The notes under the pieces: generated by a model | The model's input: only the letters and a program-made list of their open reading frames with translations | Databases searched by the model: none | What the model was told of the DNA's origin: nothing | DNA from: Anaerolineae bacterium | GTDB lineage: Bacteria; Chloroflexota; Anaerolineae; Aggregatilineales; Phototrophicaceae | DNA length: 45,373 bases | NCBI GenBank assembly: GCA_022825675.1 | Contig: JAJDWK010000034.1 | Span: 1 to 45,373 of the forward strand | Reading direction: 5' to 3' | Shown: piece after piece, positions 25,223 through 33,539 of the stretch | How the letters are laid out: every line of letters begins with the position of its first letter | How positions within the stretch are numbered: the first letter of the stretch is position 1 | Translations under genes and position numbers: made by a program

Positions 25223-26542
25223 ATGAAACACCTGAAATTGCTTCTCGTGCTCGCGAGCCTGCTGCTTATGCTGCTGGCGCCGGCGCAAGCGCAAGACCCG
25301 GTCACCATCACCTATTGGACGGACCCCGCCCTGGCGCAGCCCATCAGCCTGCCGCAATTCACCGAATTGGCTGCCTTCGAAACCTGGCAAGCCGAACAAT
25401 TTATGGAAATGCACCCGCATGTTACTGTCGAGGTGCGCGGCCTGGATTGGCCCGACCTGGCAACGGTTGTGCCCACCGCCCTCGCCGCTGGTGACCCGCC
25501 CGATATCCTCAAAGACTACCTGGGGCGCACCTCCGGCTATGGCGTCGAAGGCGTAACTGTTGACCTCTTCAGCCTGCTGCCGCAGGAAGAAATTGATGAC
25601 CTGCTGCCGGGTTTGGTCGAGCTTTACACCATTGATGGCGCGCTGCATGCCATGCCCACCTACTTCTGGAACCACGCCATGATCGTCAACAAAGCGCTCT
25701 TTGATCAAGCGGGCTTGGGCGATATGATCCCCGTCGATGACCGCGCCTGGTCCATGGACGAATTCTATGAAGCCGCCACCGCCATCAAAGCCGCTGATAT
25801 CGGCGTCGACTTCCCCTACACCCTGCAAGTTGCCTCCGAGCAAGGCGATTATGACTTCCACGCCTTCATCTGGGGCGCTGGCGGCGAGATTTGGAACCCC
25901 GATTGCACCCCCGGCTTTGAAGACCCCAAAACCCTGATGGGCTTGGAATTTGTCAACAAGCTCTATCAAGAGGGGCTGATCAATTCGGACGCCACCACTG
26001 CCGCCTATGCCGACCAGGTCAACAACCTGTTCACCGGCAAGAGCGCCATCATGGGCGGCGGCATGGGCGTATTGAACAACCGCATCGGCAATGCCATGCG
26101 CGATGGTGAAATCACCGTTGATATGGACCCGGTCATCGTAACCTACCCCCATGCCGAGGGCGAAGTGCCCGGCTTGGGCGTTGGTCCCACCGGCTTCGCC
26201 GTCTTTGATAAGGGCCGTTCGGACTATGAGCTGGAGGTGATTACCGAATTCCTGCTCTTCCTGAACTCGACCGAATCGCAAGTTACCTATACCCAGAATA
26301 ACGCGCAATTCCCGGCGCGCGCTTCGGCGGGCGTCCCGCTGGCGGATGACGAGAATTACGCCTTGACGCTCTCGCTGATTCAAGAGCGCGGCACCGAGAA
26401 CCTCGGGCTGGCTTGCCCCGGCTTCTACGAAGTCCGCATTTCGCAGCCGCCGCACTGGCAAGCGATGTTCCTCGGGCAGGAAACGCCGCAGCAAGCGCTT
26501 GAGGCACTGGCTTCCGAAGCCGCCTTTATCCTGGATATGTAA
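25223..26542 (+). CDS. Sugar ABC transporter substrate-binding protein, family 1
   Basis: The 439-residue extracellular receptor has a Sec signal (MKHLKLLLVLASLLLMLLAPAQAQ, cleavage after AQA likely) and no lipobox. Typical family 1 features follow: VTITYWTDP, QAEQFMEMHPHVTVEVR, TALAAGDPPDILKDYLG, a central MPTYFWNHAMIVNKALFDQAGL block, FTGKSAIMGGGMGV and a late TGFAVFDKG. A Shine-Dalgarno AAAAGGGAG precedes the ATG. It pairs with the two permeases downstream. The ligand, probably a mono- or disaccharide or a sugar derivative, cannot be read off. Confidence 0.9.
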   Translation: MKHLKLLLVLASLLLMLLAPAQAQDPVTITYWTDPALAQPISLPQFTELAAFETWQAEQFMEMHPHVTVEVRGLDWPDLATVVPTALAAGDPPDILKDYLGRTSGYGVEGVTVDLFSLLPQEEIDDLLPGLVELYTIDGALHAMPTYFWNHAMIVNKALFDQAGLGDMIPVDDRAWSMDEFYEAATAIKAADIGVDFPYTLQVASEQGDYDFHAFIWGAGGEIWNPDCTPGFEDPKTLMGLEFVNKLYQEGLINSDATTAAYADQVNNLFTGKSAIMGGGMGVLNNRIGNAMRDGEITVDMDPVIVTYPHAEGEVPGLGVGPTGFAVFDKGRSDYELEVITEFLLFLNSTESQVTYTQNNAQFPARASAGVPLADDENYALTLSLIQERGTENLGLACPGFYEVRISQPPHWQAMFLGQETPQQALEALASEAAFILDM

Positions 26543-26558
26543 GCGCTGTATACGCCAA

Positions 26559-26588
26559 GGGGGCAGTTGGCAAGCGTCAGCTGCCCCC
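26559..26588 (+). promoter_or_regulatory. Intergenic hairpin between binding-protein and permease genes
   Basis: An 11-bp stem (GGGGGCAGTTG with CAGCTGCCCCC, one G-U pair, loop GCAAGCGT) lies 17 bases after the stop codon. It has no U-run, so it is more likely an mRNA-stabilising or partial stop structure, as known between malE and malF, than a full terminator. Confidence 0.55.
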
Positions 26589-26652
26589 CCAGCCGCGTGA
26601 CAGGTGCTGATACATCTGCCGGCGCGTTACCCGCGTTACAATGGATAGATGA

Positions 26653-27591
26653 GTGATAAGCAAGCAGCAGGTTTTTCTGATGCTAAAGCGATTTGCGACA
26701 AAAATATGGCAGGGGCGCTGGGGCTATGTATTTATCGCCCCGGCGATGATTCCCTTCCTCATTTTTATCGCCTATCCGCTGGTGCAAAGCCTGCTGCTCA
26801 GCTTCTACAAAGCGGGCATCAACCGCGCCAAGTGGCAATACATCGGGCTCAAGAATTACACCAACCTGCTGACGCGCGACCCCGTTTTCCCCACCGCTAT
26901 CAAAAATACCTTTCTTTTTGTCCTGGGCGTGGTGCCCGCGGCGATGGTCATCTGCCTTTTCGTCGCGGTGTTGATTTATCCGCTAAGCCAACGCAAGCAG
27001 ACATTTTTCCGCGCCGCGTTTTATATGCCAGTGGTCTCGGCGGGCGTGGTGCTGGCGATGGTATGGGTCTATATTTACAGCCAGGAATATGGCTTGCTCA
27101 ATTACATTTTTGATTCCCTGGGTTTGCTCGACCTGCTCAACAATGGCGAGAAAATCGGCTGGCTGGCGCAGGCGAATACCGCCCTGTTCTCGCTGGCGGT
27201 TGTTGTCTTGAGCTGGAGCCTGGGGCAGCCGCTTATCCTCTTCCTCGCCGGGCTGGCCGCGATACCCGAAACGCTCTATGACGCCGCCAAAATCGACGGG
27301 GCGAATTCCTGGCAGGCATTTTGGAAAATTACTTTGCCGCTGCTGCGCCCGACGATGCTCTTTGTCCTGGTGGTTTTGACCATCGCCGTCTTCCAGGTCT
27401 TTGTCGTCGTGCAGTTGATGACCCTGGGCGGTCCCGCCAACGCCACCCAAACCATCGTCTATCGCATCTGGGTTACGGGCATTGTCGGCTCCAAGTTCGG
27501 CTATGCCTCGGCGATGGCGGTGATATTGCTGGCGATCGTCAGCGCAGCGGCGGCGGCGCAATTCAAACTGCTGGACCGGCAGCTGACCTAA
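26653..27591 (+). CDS. Sugar ABC transporter permease, MalF/UgpA type
   Basis: A 312-residue inner-membrane protein with about six transmembrane segments: GYVFIAPAMIPFLIFIAYPLVQSLLLSFYKAG at the N-terminus, then the FIG/GLKNYTNLL loop, and the coupling EAA loop ETLYDAAKIDGANSWQAFWKITLPLLRPTM near 214-243. The call uses a GTG at 26653; an in-frame ATG at 26680 is an alternative start. It partners the permease 29 bases downstream. No ATPase gene is in the operon, so a shared MsmX/MalK-type ATPase encoded elsewhere is expected. Confidence 0.9.
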   Translation: MISKQQVFLMLKRFATKIWQGRWGYVFIAPAMIPFLIFIAYPLVQSLLLSFYKAGINRAKWQYIGLKNYTNLLTRDPVFPTAIKNTFLFVLGVVPAAMVICLFVAVLIYPLSQRKQTFFRAAFYMPVVSAGVVLAMVWVYIYSQEYGLLNYIFDSLGLLDLLNNGEKIGWLAQANTALFSLAVVVLSWSLGQPLILFLAGLAAIPETLYDAAKIDGANSWQAFWKITLPLLRPTMLFVLVVLTIAVFQVFVVVQLMTLGGPANATQTIVYRIWVTGIVGSKFGYASAMAVILLAIVSAAAAAQFKLLDRQLT

Positions 27592-27620
27592 GCGGCAAAC
27601 CAGCGAGAAAGTGAGGCGCT

Positions 27621-28517
27621 ATGACGCAGACAAGCATCCGCCCCAGCCAGGACTTTTTGCCCGGCGATGAGGCGCTGCGCCGCCGCTATCAGCTTGGACG
27701 CTGGCTGCGTTATCTGGCGCTGGCAGTCGTTGTGCTCATCGCGATTATCCTGCTCATCCCCATCCTCTGGATGATTCTGGGCTCCTTCAAATTGCAGCGC
27801 GTCGCCATGGCATACCCGCCGGAGCTGATACCCAGCAACCCGGTTCTCGACAATTGGGAACGGCTCTTGATAAACCGCCCCTCACTGCGCTGGCTGCTCA
27901 ATTCTTTTATCGTCGCGGGCGGCATCGCCATCTTCGCCGTCATCAGCAGCACTTGCGCCGGCTATGCTTTTGGCAAGAAGAGCTTCCCCGGGCGCACGCT
28001 TTTCTTCTGGCTGATACTGATGACGATGATGCTGCCGCGGCAAATCTACATCGTGCCCCTCTTTGTGCTGATGCGCAATTTCGGCTGGTTCAACAGCTAT
28101 CAAGGCATGATCGCGCCCTATCTCGTCTATCCTTTTGGCGTCTTCCTCATGCGGCAATATATGCAGTCCATCCCCGATGAATTGCTGGAAGCCGCCAAAA
28201 TGGACGGTGCCAGCGAAGTGCAGCTCTTCCGCCATATCATCCTGCCATTGAGCCGCCCCGCCATTGGCGCTATCGCCATCTTCGCTTTCATGGCGGGCTG
28301 GAACGATTATCTCTGGCAGTTGGTGATGGCGACTGACGAACTTTGGCTGACATTGCCGGTGGGCGTCGCCAAGCTGACGGCATCGGGCGTCGGCAGCGTG
28401 GATGTCGGCGTGGGCATGGCGGGCGCGACCTTCGCCTTCATCCCGATGCTGCTGATTTTCCTGCTCTTCCAGAGTTATTTTATCAAAGGCATTACCGTCG
28501 GCGCGCTCAAAGGCTAG
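27621..28517 (+). CDS. Sugar ABC transporter permease, MalG/UgpE type
   Basis: A 298-residue inner-membrane protein. It has an N-terminal membrane segment ALAVVVLIAIILLIPILWMILGSFK, the SNPVLDNWERLL loop, five further hydrophobic segments and the coupling loop DELLEAAKMDGASEVQLFRHIILPLSRPAI near 190-218. It ends with the family's QSYFIKGITVGALKG tail. The start has GAGAAAGTGAGG upstream. Confidence 0.92.
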   Translation: MTQTSIRPSQDFLPGDEALRRRYQLGRWLRYLALAVVVLIAIILLIPILWMILGSFKLQRVAMAYPPELIPSNPVLDNWERLLINRPSLRWLLNSFIVAGGIAIFAVISSTCAGYAFGKKSFPGRTLFFWLILMTMMLPRQIYIVPLFVLMRNFGWFNSYQGMIAPYLVYPFGVFLMRQYMQSIPDELLEAAKMDGASEVQLFRHIILPLSRPAIGAIAIFAFMAGWNDYLWQLVMATDELWLTLPVGVAKLTASGVGSVDVGVGMAGATFAFIPMLLIFLLFQSYFIKGITVGALKG

Positions 28518-28565
28518 GCGCATGGCAGCGCCTGCATTAAGCCCGCGCCCAGCGCAGAGTTCTTG

Positions 28566-29363
28566 ATGACTGTCCCCGATTTTGGCGCGTCTTTCCTGAC
28601 CTTCCGCATCGACTGGGAGCTGAAGCCCAGCCTCACCTCCTCGCATAAGCCGCCCTTCACGCTCAACAACGCGCGCATTCTCATCGAATCGACTTGCAAA
28701 ATCCGCGATCGTCAAAGCGGCGTCTCGCAAACTTTTGTGCTGGGCGCCGCCTGCAAAACTGAATTTGTCGGCGTCCCGCGCGACCTGTGGACGACGCCCA
28801 ATGCCGATTTCTGCATCATCCTCTCGGCGGAAGAGTTCCTGATACTCAAAAGCTGGGACCGCAACAACAAAGGCGTGATGCGCTATCCGCCGTCTTTGGG
28901 CGAACAGCCCGAGCGCCAGTCCGGCAAAGTCAGCGATACTTATGAAAGCGTCAGCATTGATTTGCGCCAGCTGCCAGCGCAGCCGCTAAAAAGCGCTGAG
29001 GCGATTGTGCGGGCGACGCTGGTGAATGCGCCGCTGGTGGGGCGCTGCGCCTACCGCCTGCACGGGCGCTATGACATCGAAATCGACTTCCCAATCAAAA
29101 CGATGAACGCCAACGAACGCGAGCTTATGTACCAGGTGGATACGGGACCTATCGCCTTGCCCGCCATGAGCGCTGATTGCCGCCGCTGGATTGACAGCTT
29201 CCACCTCGCCTATATCGCTTTCAACCGCGCTGATTGGGCGGAATGCATCCTGCAAGTGCCGACGCCGCTGGACGCCGCTATCTCGGTGAATCACTATTCG
29301 CGCATAGTACAAATGCCGGCTCAGAATTCCATATATAAGGTAGAGTATGCTCGCCAGCGCTAA
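28566..29363 (+). CDS. Conserved-looking protein of unknown function within the sugar ABC operon
   Basis: I do not recognise this 265-residue protein. It has no signal peptide, membrane segment, nucleotide-binding motif or obvious metal site. It is mixed alpha/beta in character, with a beta-rich N-terminal half (FLTFRIDWEL, ARILIESTCKIRD, FVLGAACKTEFVGV, DFCIILSAEEFLILKSW) and VSIDLRQLP, AIVRATLVNAPLVGRCAYRLHGRYDIEIDF in the middle. It lies 48 bases after the permease and its last 17 bases overlap the flavoenzyme gene, so it is almost surely co-transcribed and translated. The codon use matches its neighbours. I start it at ATG 28566; the preceding TTG is less likely. Confidence 0.7.
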   Translation: MTVPDFGASFLTFRIDWELKPSLTSSHKPPFTLNNARILIESTCKIRDRQSGVSQTFVLGAACKTEFVGVPRDLWTTPNADFCIILSAEEFLILKSWDRNNKGVMRYPPSLGEQPERQSGKVSDTYESVSIDLRQLPAQPLKSAEAIVRATLVNAPLVGRCAYRLHGRYDIEIDFPIKTMNANERELMYQVDTGPIALPAMSADCRRWIDSFHLAYIAFNRADWAECILQVPTPLDAAISVNHYSRIVQMPAQNSIYKVEYARQR

Positions 29364-30573
29364 GCCAGCAGCCAAGAACGCGGCGGATGCGCTTATCGTT
29401 GGCGGCGGCGTCATCGGCTTGAGCGCCGCCTATCACCTGGCGCGGGCGGGCAGCCGCGTTACCCTGCTGGAGAAGGGCGCGGTCGGCAGTGGCGCCAGCT
29501 CACGCGCTGGCGGCATCATCACCGCGCATCTTTGGTCAAAGACCGGCATCGCCGCCCGCAAAATCAGCTTGCGCCGCTTTAACGAACTGTCTGAGGAGCT
29601 GGGCGACTATGGCTATCGTTTTCAAGCGGTCGGCTGCTTGAATCTGTTTTCGCCCGCCGAATGGGCGGCGCGCAAGCAATTGCTGCCGCTCTATGATGCC
29701 TGCGCTGTGCCTTACGAAATCCTGGACGCGGCTGCGATGCGCCGCCGCTGGTCTTTGCTGAAGCCGCCAGCGGATGCCCTTGGCTTGTTTGACCCGCTGG
29801 GCGGCTACAGCGAGCCCGCCGACTATATCCCCGCTTTGACGCGGCGCTGCCGAGACTTGGGCGTAGACATCCGCGAGGGCGTCACCGTGAGCGCATTTGA
29901 CATCCGGGGCGGGCGCATCCGCGGCGTAAGCGCAGACGGCGAAGCGCTGTCTGCCGAGCGCGTCATCTGCGCCGCGCACAGTTGGACGAACCGCCTGCTG
30001 ACGGCGGCGGGGCGCTCGCTGCCGCTGAAGTCTTTTGTGCATCAGCGCTATGTGACCGCGCCGCTGCAAAACGCGCCGGCGCTGCCCGCTGTCAATGCCA
30101 ACCCCTACGGCGCCTACTTCCGCCCCGCCAAAGGCAAGCGCATTTTACTTGGTGGCGAGACTGCCGCCCGCGCCGAATTTGGCAATCCGCCGCTGGCATT
30201 TGAAATGGACCAGCTGCGAGCGCCACCTGGCTTCGGCGATAGCCTGCGCGAACAAGTGCAGCCGCTGCTGCCCCTGCTGGCGGGGTTGCCCATCAGCGAC
30301 GAACGGGTCGGGCTTATCAGCTTCAGCGCGGATGGCGAGCCGCTGTTGGGCGCGCTGCCCGGGCTGCCGAACCTGCTGCTGGGTGCCGCTTTTCATTCGG
30401 GCGGCTTCGCGTACAATCCAGTCGCCGGTATGCTGCTGGCGCAGCTGGCGAGCAGCGGCGCGACCATGCTGGACATCAGCGCCTTTTCGCCCGCCCGCTT
30501 CAGCGCCGCCGAGACGGCGGGCTATCTAAGCGCGGAATTGCGGCAGCGAGACGCCTTTTCGCGCCGGCATTAA
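29347..30573 (+). CDS. FAD-dependent oxidoreductase of the DAO family (amino-acid/glycine oxidase-like)
   Basis: A 408-residue flavoenzyme. The FAD ADP-binding motif is ALIVGGGVIGLSAAYHLARAGSRVTLLEKG at about 15-44, followed by GSGASSRAGGII, a DAO-type mid-domain with the VICAAHSWTNRLL segment, and the C-terminal LLLGAAFHSGGFAYNPVAGMLLAQL that contacts the flavin. Relatives oxidise secondary or primary amines of D-amino acids, glycine or sarcosine, or act as dehydrogenases. Together with the D-threonine aldolase-like enzyme two genes later this hints at D-amino or imino acid metabolism. The start overlaps the previous gene by 17 bases. Confidence 0.88.
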   Translation: MLASAKPAAKNAADALIVGGGVIGLSAAYHLARAGSRVTLLEKGAVGSGASSRAGGIITAHLWSKTGIAARKISLRRFNELSEELGDYGYRFQAVGCLNLFSPAEWAARKQLLPLYDACAVPYEILDAAAMRRRWSLLKPPADALGLFDPLGGYSEPADYIPALTRRCRDLGVDIREGVTVSAFDIRGGRIRGVSADGEALSAERVICAAHSWTNRLLTAAGRSLPLKSFVHQRYVTAPLQNAPALPAVNANPYGAYFRPAKGKRILLGGETAARAEFGNPPLAFEMDQLRAPPGFGDSLREQVQPLLPLLAGLPISDERVGLISFSADGEPLLGALPGLPNLLLGAAFHSGGFAYNPVAGMLLAQLASSGATMLDISAFSPARFSAAETAGYLSAELRQRDAFSRRH

Positions 30574-30588
30574 ATCGGGGGAATCGTC

Positions 30589-31527
30589 ATGCGCTATCGC
30601 CAGTTGGGCAACACGGATCTGCAGCTGTCCGCGCTGTCCCTGGGCACAGTCGCGCTGGGCATGCCCTATGGCGCTGGCGGGGAAACGCCGCCAGCCGACA
30701 GCGATGCCATCGCGCTCATCCACCACGCTATCGACCGCGGCATCAACTTTTTTGATACCGCCCGCGCCTATGGGCGCAGCGAAGAACTGCTGGGCAAAGC
30801 GCTGCGCGGACGCCGCCAATCGGTACTGCTGGCGACGAAGCTGAGCTGCCTTGATGCTGATGGCGCTGTCTGGCGGGGCGCGCAGCTTGCGGAGACTATG
30901 GCGCGCTCCCTGCATACCAGCTTAAGCCTGCTCAACACGGACTATGTCGATCTGCTGCTTTTGCACAGCGCCAGCCGCGATGCGCTGGAAAATAGCGATG
31001 TTATCACCTTGCTGAAAGACTTCCAGGCGGCGGGAAAAGCGCGTTACATCGGCGCGTCGACTTACGGCATCGCCGCGCCGCGCATCGCCATTGAAAAAGG
31101 CGTTGACGCCTTGCAAGTCGCCTTTAACATCCTCGATCAGCGGCTGGCGGATGACATTCTGCCGCGCGCCCAAAGCGCCGGGACGGGCATAATCGCGCGC
31201 TCGGTATTTCTCAAAGGCGCGCTCAGCCCGCGGCTGGAAACCTTGCCGCCACGCCTGGAAGCGCTGAAAGCGCGGGCGCGGGCGGTGCAAAATGCCGCTG
31301 CCGCCCTCAAACCGCCGCGGACCGTGCATGCGGCGGCGCTGCAATTTGTCCTGGCGCAGCCCGGCATCAGCAGCGCCCTGGTCGGAGTGCGTGATATCGC
31401 CGAGCTGGACGCGAGCCTGCACGCGGCGCATGCCCCCCGCTGGAGCGATGAGACCCTTTTGCGCTTCCGCCAGCTGCGCTGCGAGCGGAGCGAGCTGCTG
31501 GACCCAAGCAATTGGGGGCTGCCGTGA
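30589..31527 (+). CDS. Aldo/keto reductase
   Basis: A 312-residue NADP(H)-type TIM-barrel reductase. The catalytic tetrad is visible: Asp and Tyr in NFFDTARAYGRSEE near 49-62, Lys in LLATKLS near 84, and His in DLLLLHSA near 125. Other landmarks are RYIGASTYG, the QVAFNILDQ strand and the C-terminal SALVGVRDIAELD cofactor segment. It is like the AKR group of L-galactose or L-fucose dehydrogenases and pyridoxal reductases. It follows the flavoenzyme by 15 bases. Confidence 0.9.
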   Translation: MRYRQLGNTDLQLSALSLGTVALGMPYGAGGETPPADSDAIALIHHAIDRGINFFDTARAYGRSEELLGKALRGRRQSVLLATKLSCLDADGAVWRGAQLAETMARSLHTSLSLLNTDYVDLLLLHSASRDALENSDVITLLKDFQAAGKARYIGASTYGIAAPRIAIEKGVDALQVAFNILDQRLADDILPRAQSAGTGIIARSVFLKGALSPRLETLPPRLEALKARARAVQNAAAALKPPRTVHAAALQFVLAQPGISSALVGVRDIAELDASLHAAHAPRWSDETLLRFRQLRCERSELLDPSNWGLP

Positions 31528-31590
31528 GCCAGCGTGAACAAGACTGTAGAACAAAGGGCGCGCATCCGCGCCGCAAGCGGGAGCGAGAGC

Positions 31591-32661
31591 ATGAGCCACG
31601 CGGGAAAAGCTAAAGCCGAGCTCGATACGCCGGCGCTGTGGGTGGATTTGCACATTCTGGAGCGCAATATCGCCGAATTGGCGCGGCATTTCGCGGCGGC
31701 GGGGGTGGGCTGGCGCCCGCACATGAAAGGCGTACGCGTGCCGGCAATCGCGCATAAAGCCATCGCCGCTGGCGCCATCGGCGTTACCTGCGCCACCATC
31801 CGCGAAGCGGAAGCCATGGCGGCGAGCGGCATCCGCGATATTCTGATAGCCAATCAAATGGTCGGCGAGCGCAAAATCACGCGGCTGGCGCGGCTCTGCC
31901 AGCGGGCGGAGGCAAAAGTCATCGTGGATAACGCCGATAATGCGCTTGCCTTGAGCGCCGCCGCCCGCCAGCAGGGCGCCAGCATCGGCGTTTTGATTGA
32001 TGTCAACACCGGCATGGACCGCACCGGGCTGCTGCCGGGTCCCGCCGTTATTGCGCTGGCGCAGCTTGTCGAGCGCAGCGCCGGGCTGCGCTTCCTCGGG
32101 CTGATGACCTGGGAGGGGCATACGCTGGCGCTGCCTGATGCCGCCGCCCGCGCCCAGGCGGCCACCGCCGCTATCCAAAAGCTGCTGGCAATGGCGGATA
32201 GCTGCCGCGCCGCTGGCTTAGAAGTCGCTATCGTCAGCGGCGGCGGCAGCGGCACCTACAAAACCACGCCCTTCCTCAAAGGCATGACCGAAATTCAAGC
32301 CGGCGGCGCCATCTTCTGCGATGTCATCTATCAAAGCTGGGGAGTCGAAACCACGCCCTGCCTCTTTGTGCAAAGCATCGTCAGCAGCCGCCCCGCGCCC
32401 GACCGCATCGTGGTGGACGCCGGCTTCAAAACCTTGCCTGTCTGGCATGCGCAGCCGCGCGCCATCGGCATCGACGGCGTCAAAAGCCACGCCTCTTCCG
32501 CCGAGCATGGCATCCTCACGTTGGCGCGGGCGAACGAAAGCGTCAAAGTGGGCGACTTAATTGATTTTGTTGTCGGCTATACCGACAGCACCATCATCTT
32601 GCATCGCAAGCTCTATGGCATGCGCCAGGGCCGGGTGGAAGCCGCCTGGGATGTGCTGTAG
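31591..32661 (+). CDS. D-threonine aldolase-like PLP enzyme (alanine racemase N-terminal fold)
   Basis: The 356-residue protein has the fold-type III PLP barrel of D-threonine aldolases. The Schiff-base Lys lies in GWRPHMKGVR near residue 40, the phosphate-binding loop in VSGGGSGTY near 209-217, and the C-terminal domain holds AEHG in place of the usual His-x-Cys/Asp-type metal site (HASSAEHGIL). The family cleaves D-3-hydroxy amino acids to glycine or another amino acid plus an aldehyde, with a divalent metal. I prefer ATG 31591, with GGGAGCGAGAG before it; an in-frame GTG at 31534 would add 19 polar residues not expected in the family. It is the last gene of the operon. Confidence 0.85.
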   Translation: MSHAGKAKAELDTPALWVDLHILERNIAELARHFAAAGVGWRPHMKGVRVPAIAHKAIAAGAIGVTCATIREAEAMAASGIRDILIANQMVGERKITRLARLCQRAEAKVIVDNADNALALSAAARQQGASIGVLIDVNTGMDRTGLLPGPAVIALAQLVERSAGLRFLGLMTWEGHTLALPDAAARAQAATAAIQKLLAMADSCRAAGLEVAIVSGGGSGTYKTTPFLKGMTEIQAGGAIFCDVIYQSWGVETTPCLFVQSIVSSRPAPDRIVVDAGFKTLPVWHAQPRAIGIDGVKSHASSAEHGILTLARANESVKVGDLIDFVVGYTDSTIILHRKLYGMRQGRVEAAWDVL

Positions 32662-32723
32662 GGGGTGATCAATTGCCCCGAAGTCAACCGCTTAACATGT
32701 ATCTTCCGCAAACATTCCCTATG

Positions 32724-32785
32724 GTAGGGGCGACCCGGTGGGGCACCCAAAAGCTGCCACAGAGATACAGAGGGCACAGAGTTTG
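32724..32785. repeat. Composite intergenic repeat (GGGGCG hairpin plus CACAGAG block)
   Basis: GGTAGGGGCGACCC-GGTG-GGGCACCC, then AAAAGCTGCCACAGAGATACAGAGGGCACAGAG. The order hairpin, A-run, CTGCCACAGAG is the same as at 625-680, so the two blocks move or duplicate as one unit. The stem here is imperfect. The surrounding 32662-32902 contains no gene. Confidence 0.7.
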
Positions 32786-32840
32786 TATGTATTCTTAGGG
32801 GAGATTTTAGGTTTGCGCATTTAGCCACATACCACAAATA

Positions 32841-32869
32841 TTGACAAACTCAATTCCTACCGCTATACT
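32841..32869 (+). promoter_or_regulatory. Consensus promoter for the tiny coiled-coil gene cluster
   Basis: TTGACA (32841-32846), a 17-base spacer, and TATACT (32864-32869), 34 bases before the first start codon. This is the best sigma-70-type match in the window, so the cluster is likely well expressed. Confidence 0.75.
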
Positions 32870-32902
32870 TTAACAATCGCTAAATACTGTATCGGAGCCC
32901 GC

Positions 32903-33100
32903 ATGGCAACCATAGACGCAACTTCACAGCAGCACCTTTCCGAGCGAGTAGCCCGCCTGGAAACCGCGCAGGAAACTGAGCGCCCGCACCTGGCGACCAA
33001 ACAAGATATCGAGAAGCTAAAAGCAGATTTGACTTGGCGCATCGTCATTGCGATGAGCATACTCACCGCCATATTTGTGGCAATCACGCAATCGCCATAA
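32903..33100 (+). CDS. Tiny coiled-coil plus transmembrane protein (copy 1)
   Basis: A 65-residue protein: an acidic coiled-coil-like stretch (SERVARLETAQETERPHLATKQDIEKLKADL, about 11-43) followed by one transmembrane helix (IVIAMSILTAIFVAITQ). The LATKxDIxxLKxxL pattern is typical of small DUF1640/CCDC90-like or phage-associated membrane proteins of unknown function. CGGAG lies upstream of the ATG. Its N-terminus is nearly the same as that of the third gene in the cluster. Confidence 0.65.
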   Translation: MATIDATSQQHLSERVARLETAQETERPHLATKQDIEKLKADLTWRIVIAMSILTAIFVAITQSP

Positions 33101-33306
33101 TGTGTAAGCCTGCCACACGGGAATCCGAAGCCCCGCCCCTCGCTACCAAAACTGATGTCAGCAATGTCCGCACAGATTTGGAACGGCAGACGCGCCAAAT
33201 CATCATGTGGTTCGTCGGCATGTCGCTGACGCTGCTCGGGCTGATTGCCGCCGGCTTCCTCTACCTCAATGAACAGCTGAACGCGATACTGCGCAGCTTG
33301 CCCTAA
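33100..33306 (+). CDS. Tiny coiled-coil plus transmembrane protein (copy 2, coupled)
   Basis: A 68-residue product whose ATG overlaps the stop of the previous gene by one base (TAATG), a classic coupling arrangement. It has the same plan: LATKTDVSNVRTDLERQTRQ then a membrane helix IIMWFVGMSLTLLGLIAAGFLYL and a short tail. The N-terminus differs from the other two copies. A longer upstream reading in this frame is the shadow of copy 1 and was not used. Confidence 0.6.
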   Translation: MCKPATRESEAPPLATKTDVSNVRTDLERQTRQIIMWFVGMSLTLLGLIAAGFLYLNEQLNAILRSLP

Positions 33307-33338
33307 GCCACCCACTAACAGACTGCAACGGAGCAGAC

Positions 33339-33539
33339 ATGGCAACCATGGACGCCACTTCACCGCATCGCCTGTCCGAGCGGATTTCCCGCTTGGAATC
33401 CGAGCGCCCGCACCTGGCGACGAAAGAAGATGTCGCGCTGCTGCGCGCCAACATGGAACGGCATACGCGCCTGCTAGTCATGTGGTTCATCGCCACGCAG
33501 ATCGCGCTGTTTGCCGCGCTCTTGTATTTTCTCGGCTAG
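33339..33539 (+). CDS. Tiny coiled-coil plus transmembrane protein (copy 3)
   Basis: A 66-residue protein that begins MATMDATSPHRLSERISRLE, matching copy 1 (MATIDATSQQHLSERVARLE), and shares the ERPHLATK motif. One membrane helix follows (LLVMWFIATQIALFAALLYFL). The bases just before both starts are also similar (CGGAGC...), so this is a tandem duplication. Its stop codon directly abuts the stop of the convergent methyltransferase gene with no spacer. Confidence 0.65.
   Translation: MATMDATSPHRLSERISRLESERPHLATKEDVALLRANMERHTRLLVMWFIATQIALFAALLYFLG

Noticed and set aside
26649..27113. A 154-codon frame starting just before the MalF-type permease
   Set aside because: It overlaps the permease in another frame and its product lacks membrane segments; the frame starting at 26653 gives the expected permease.
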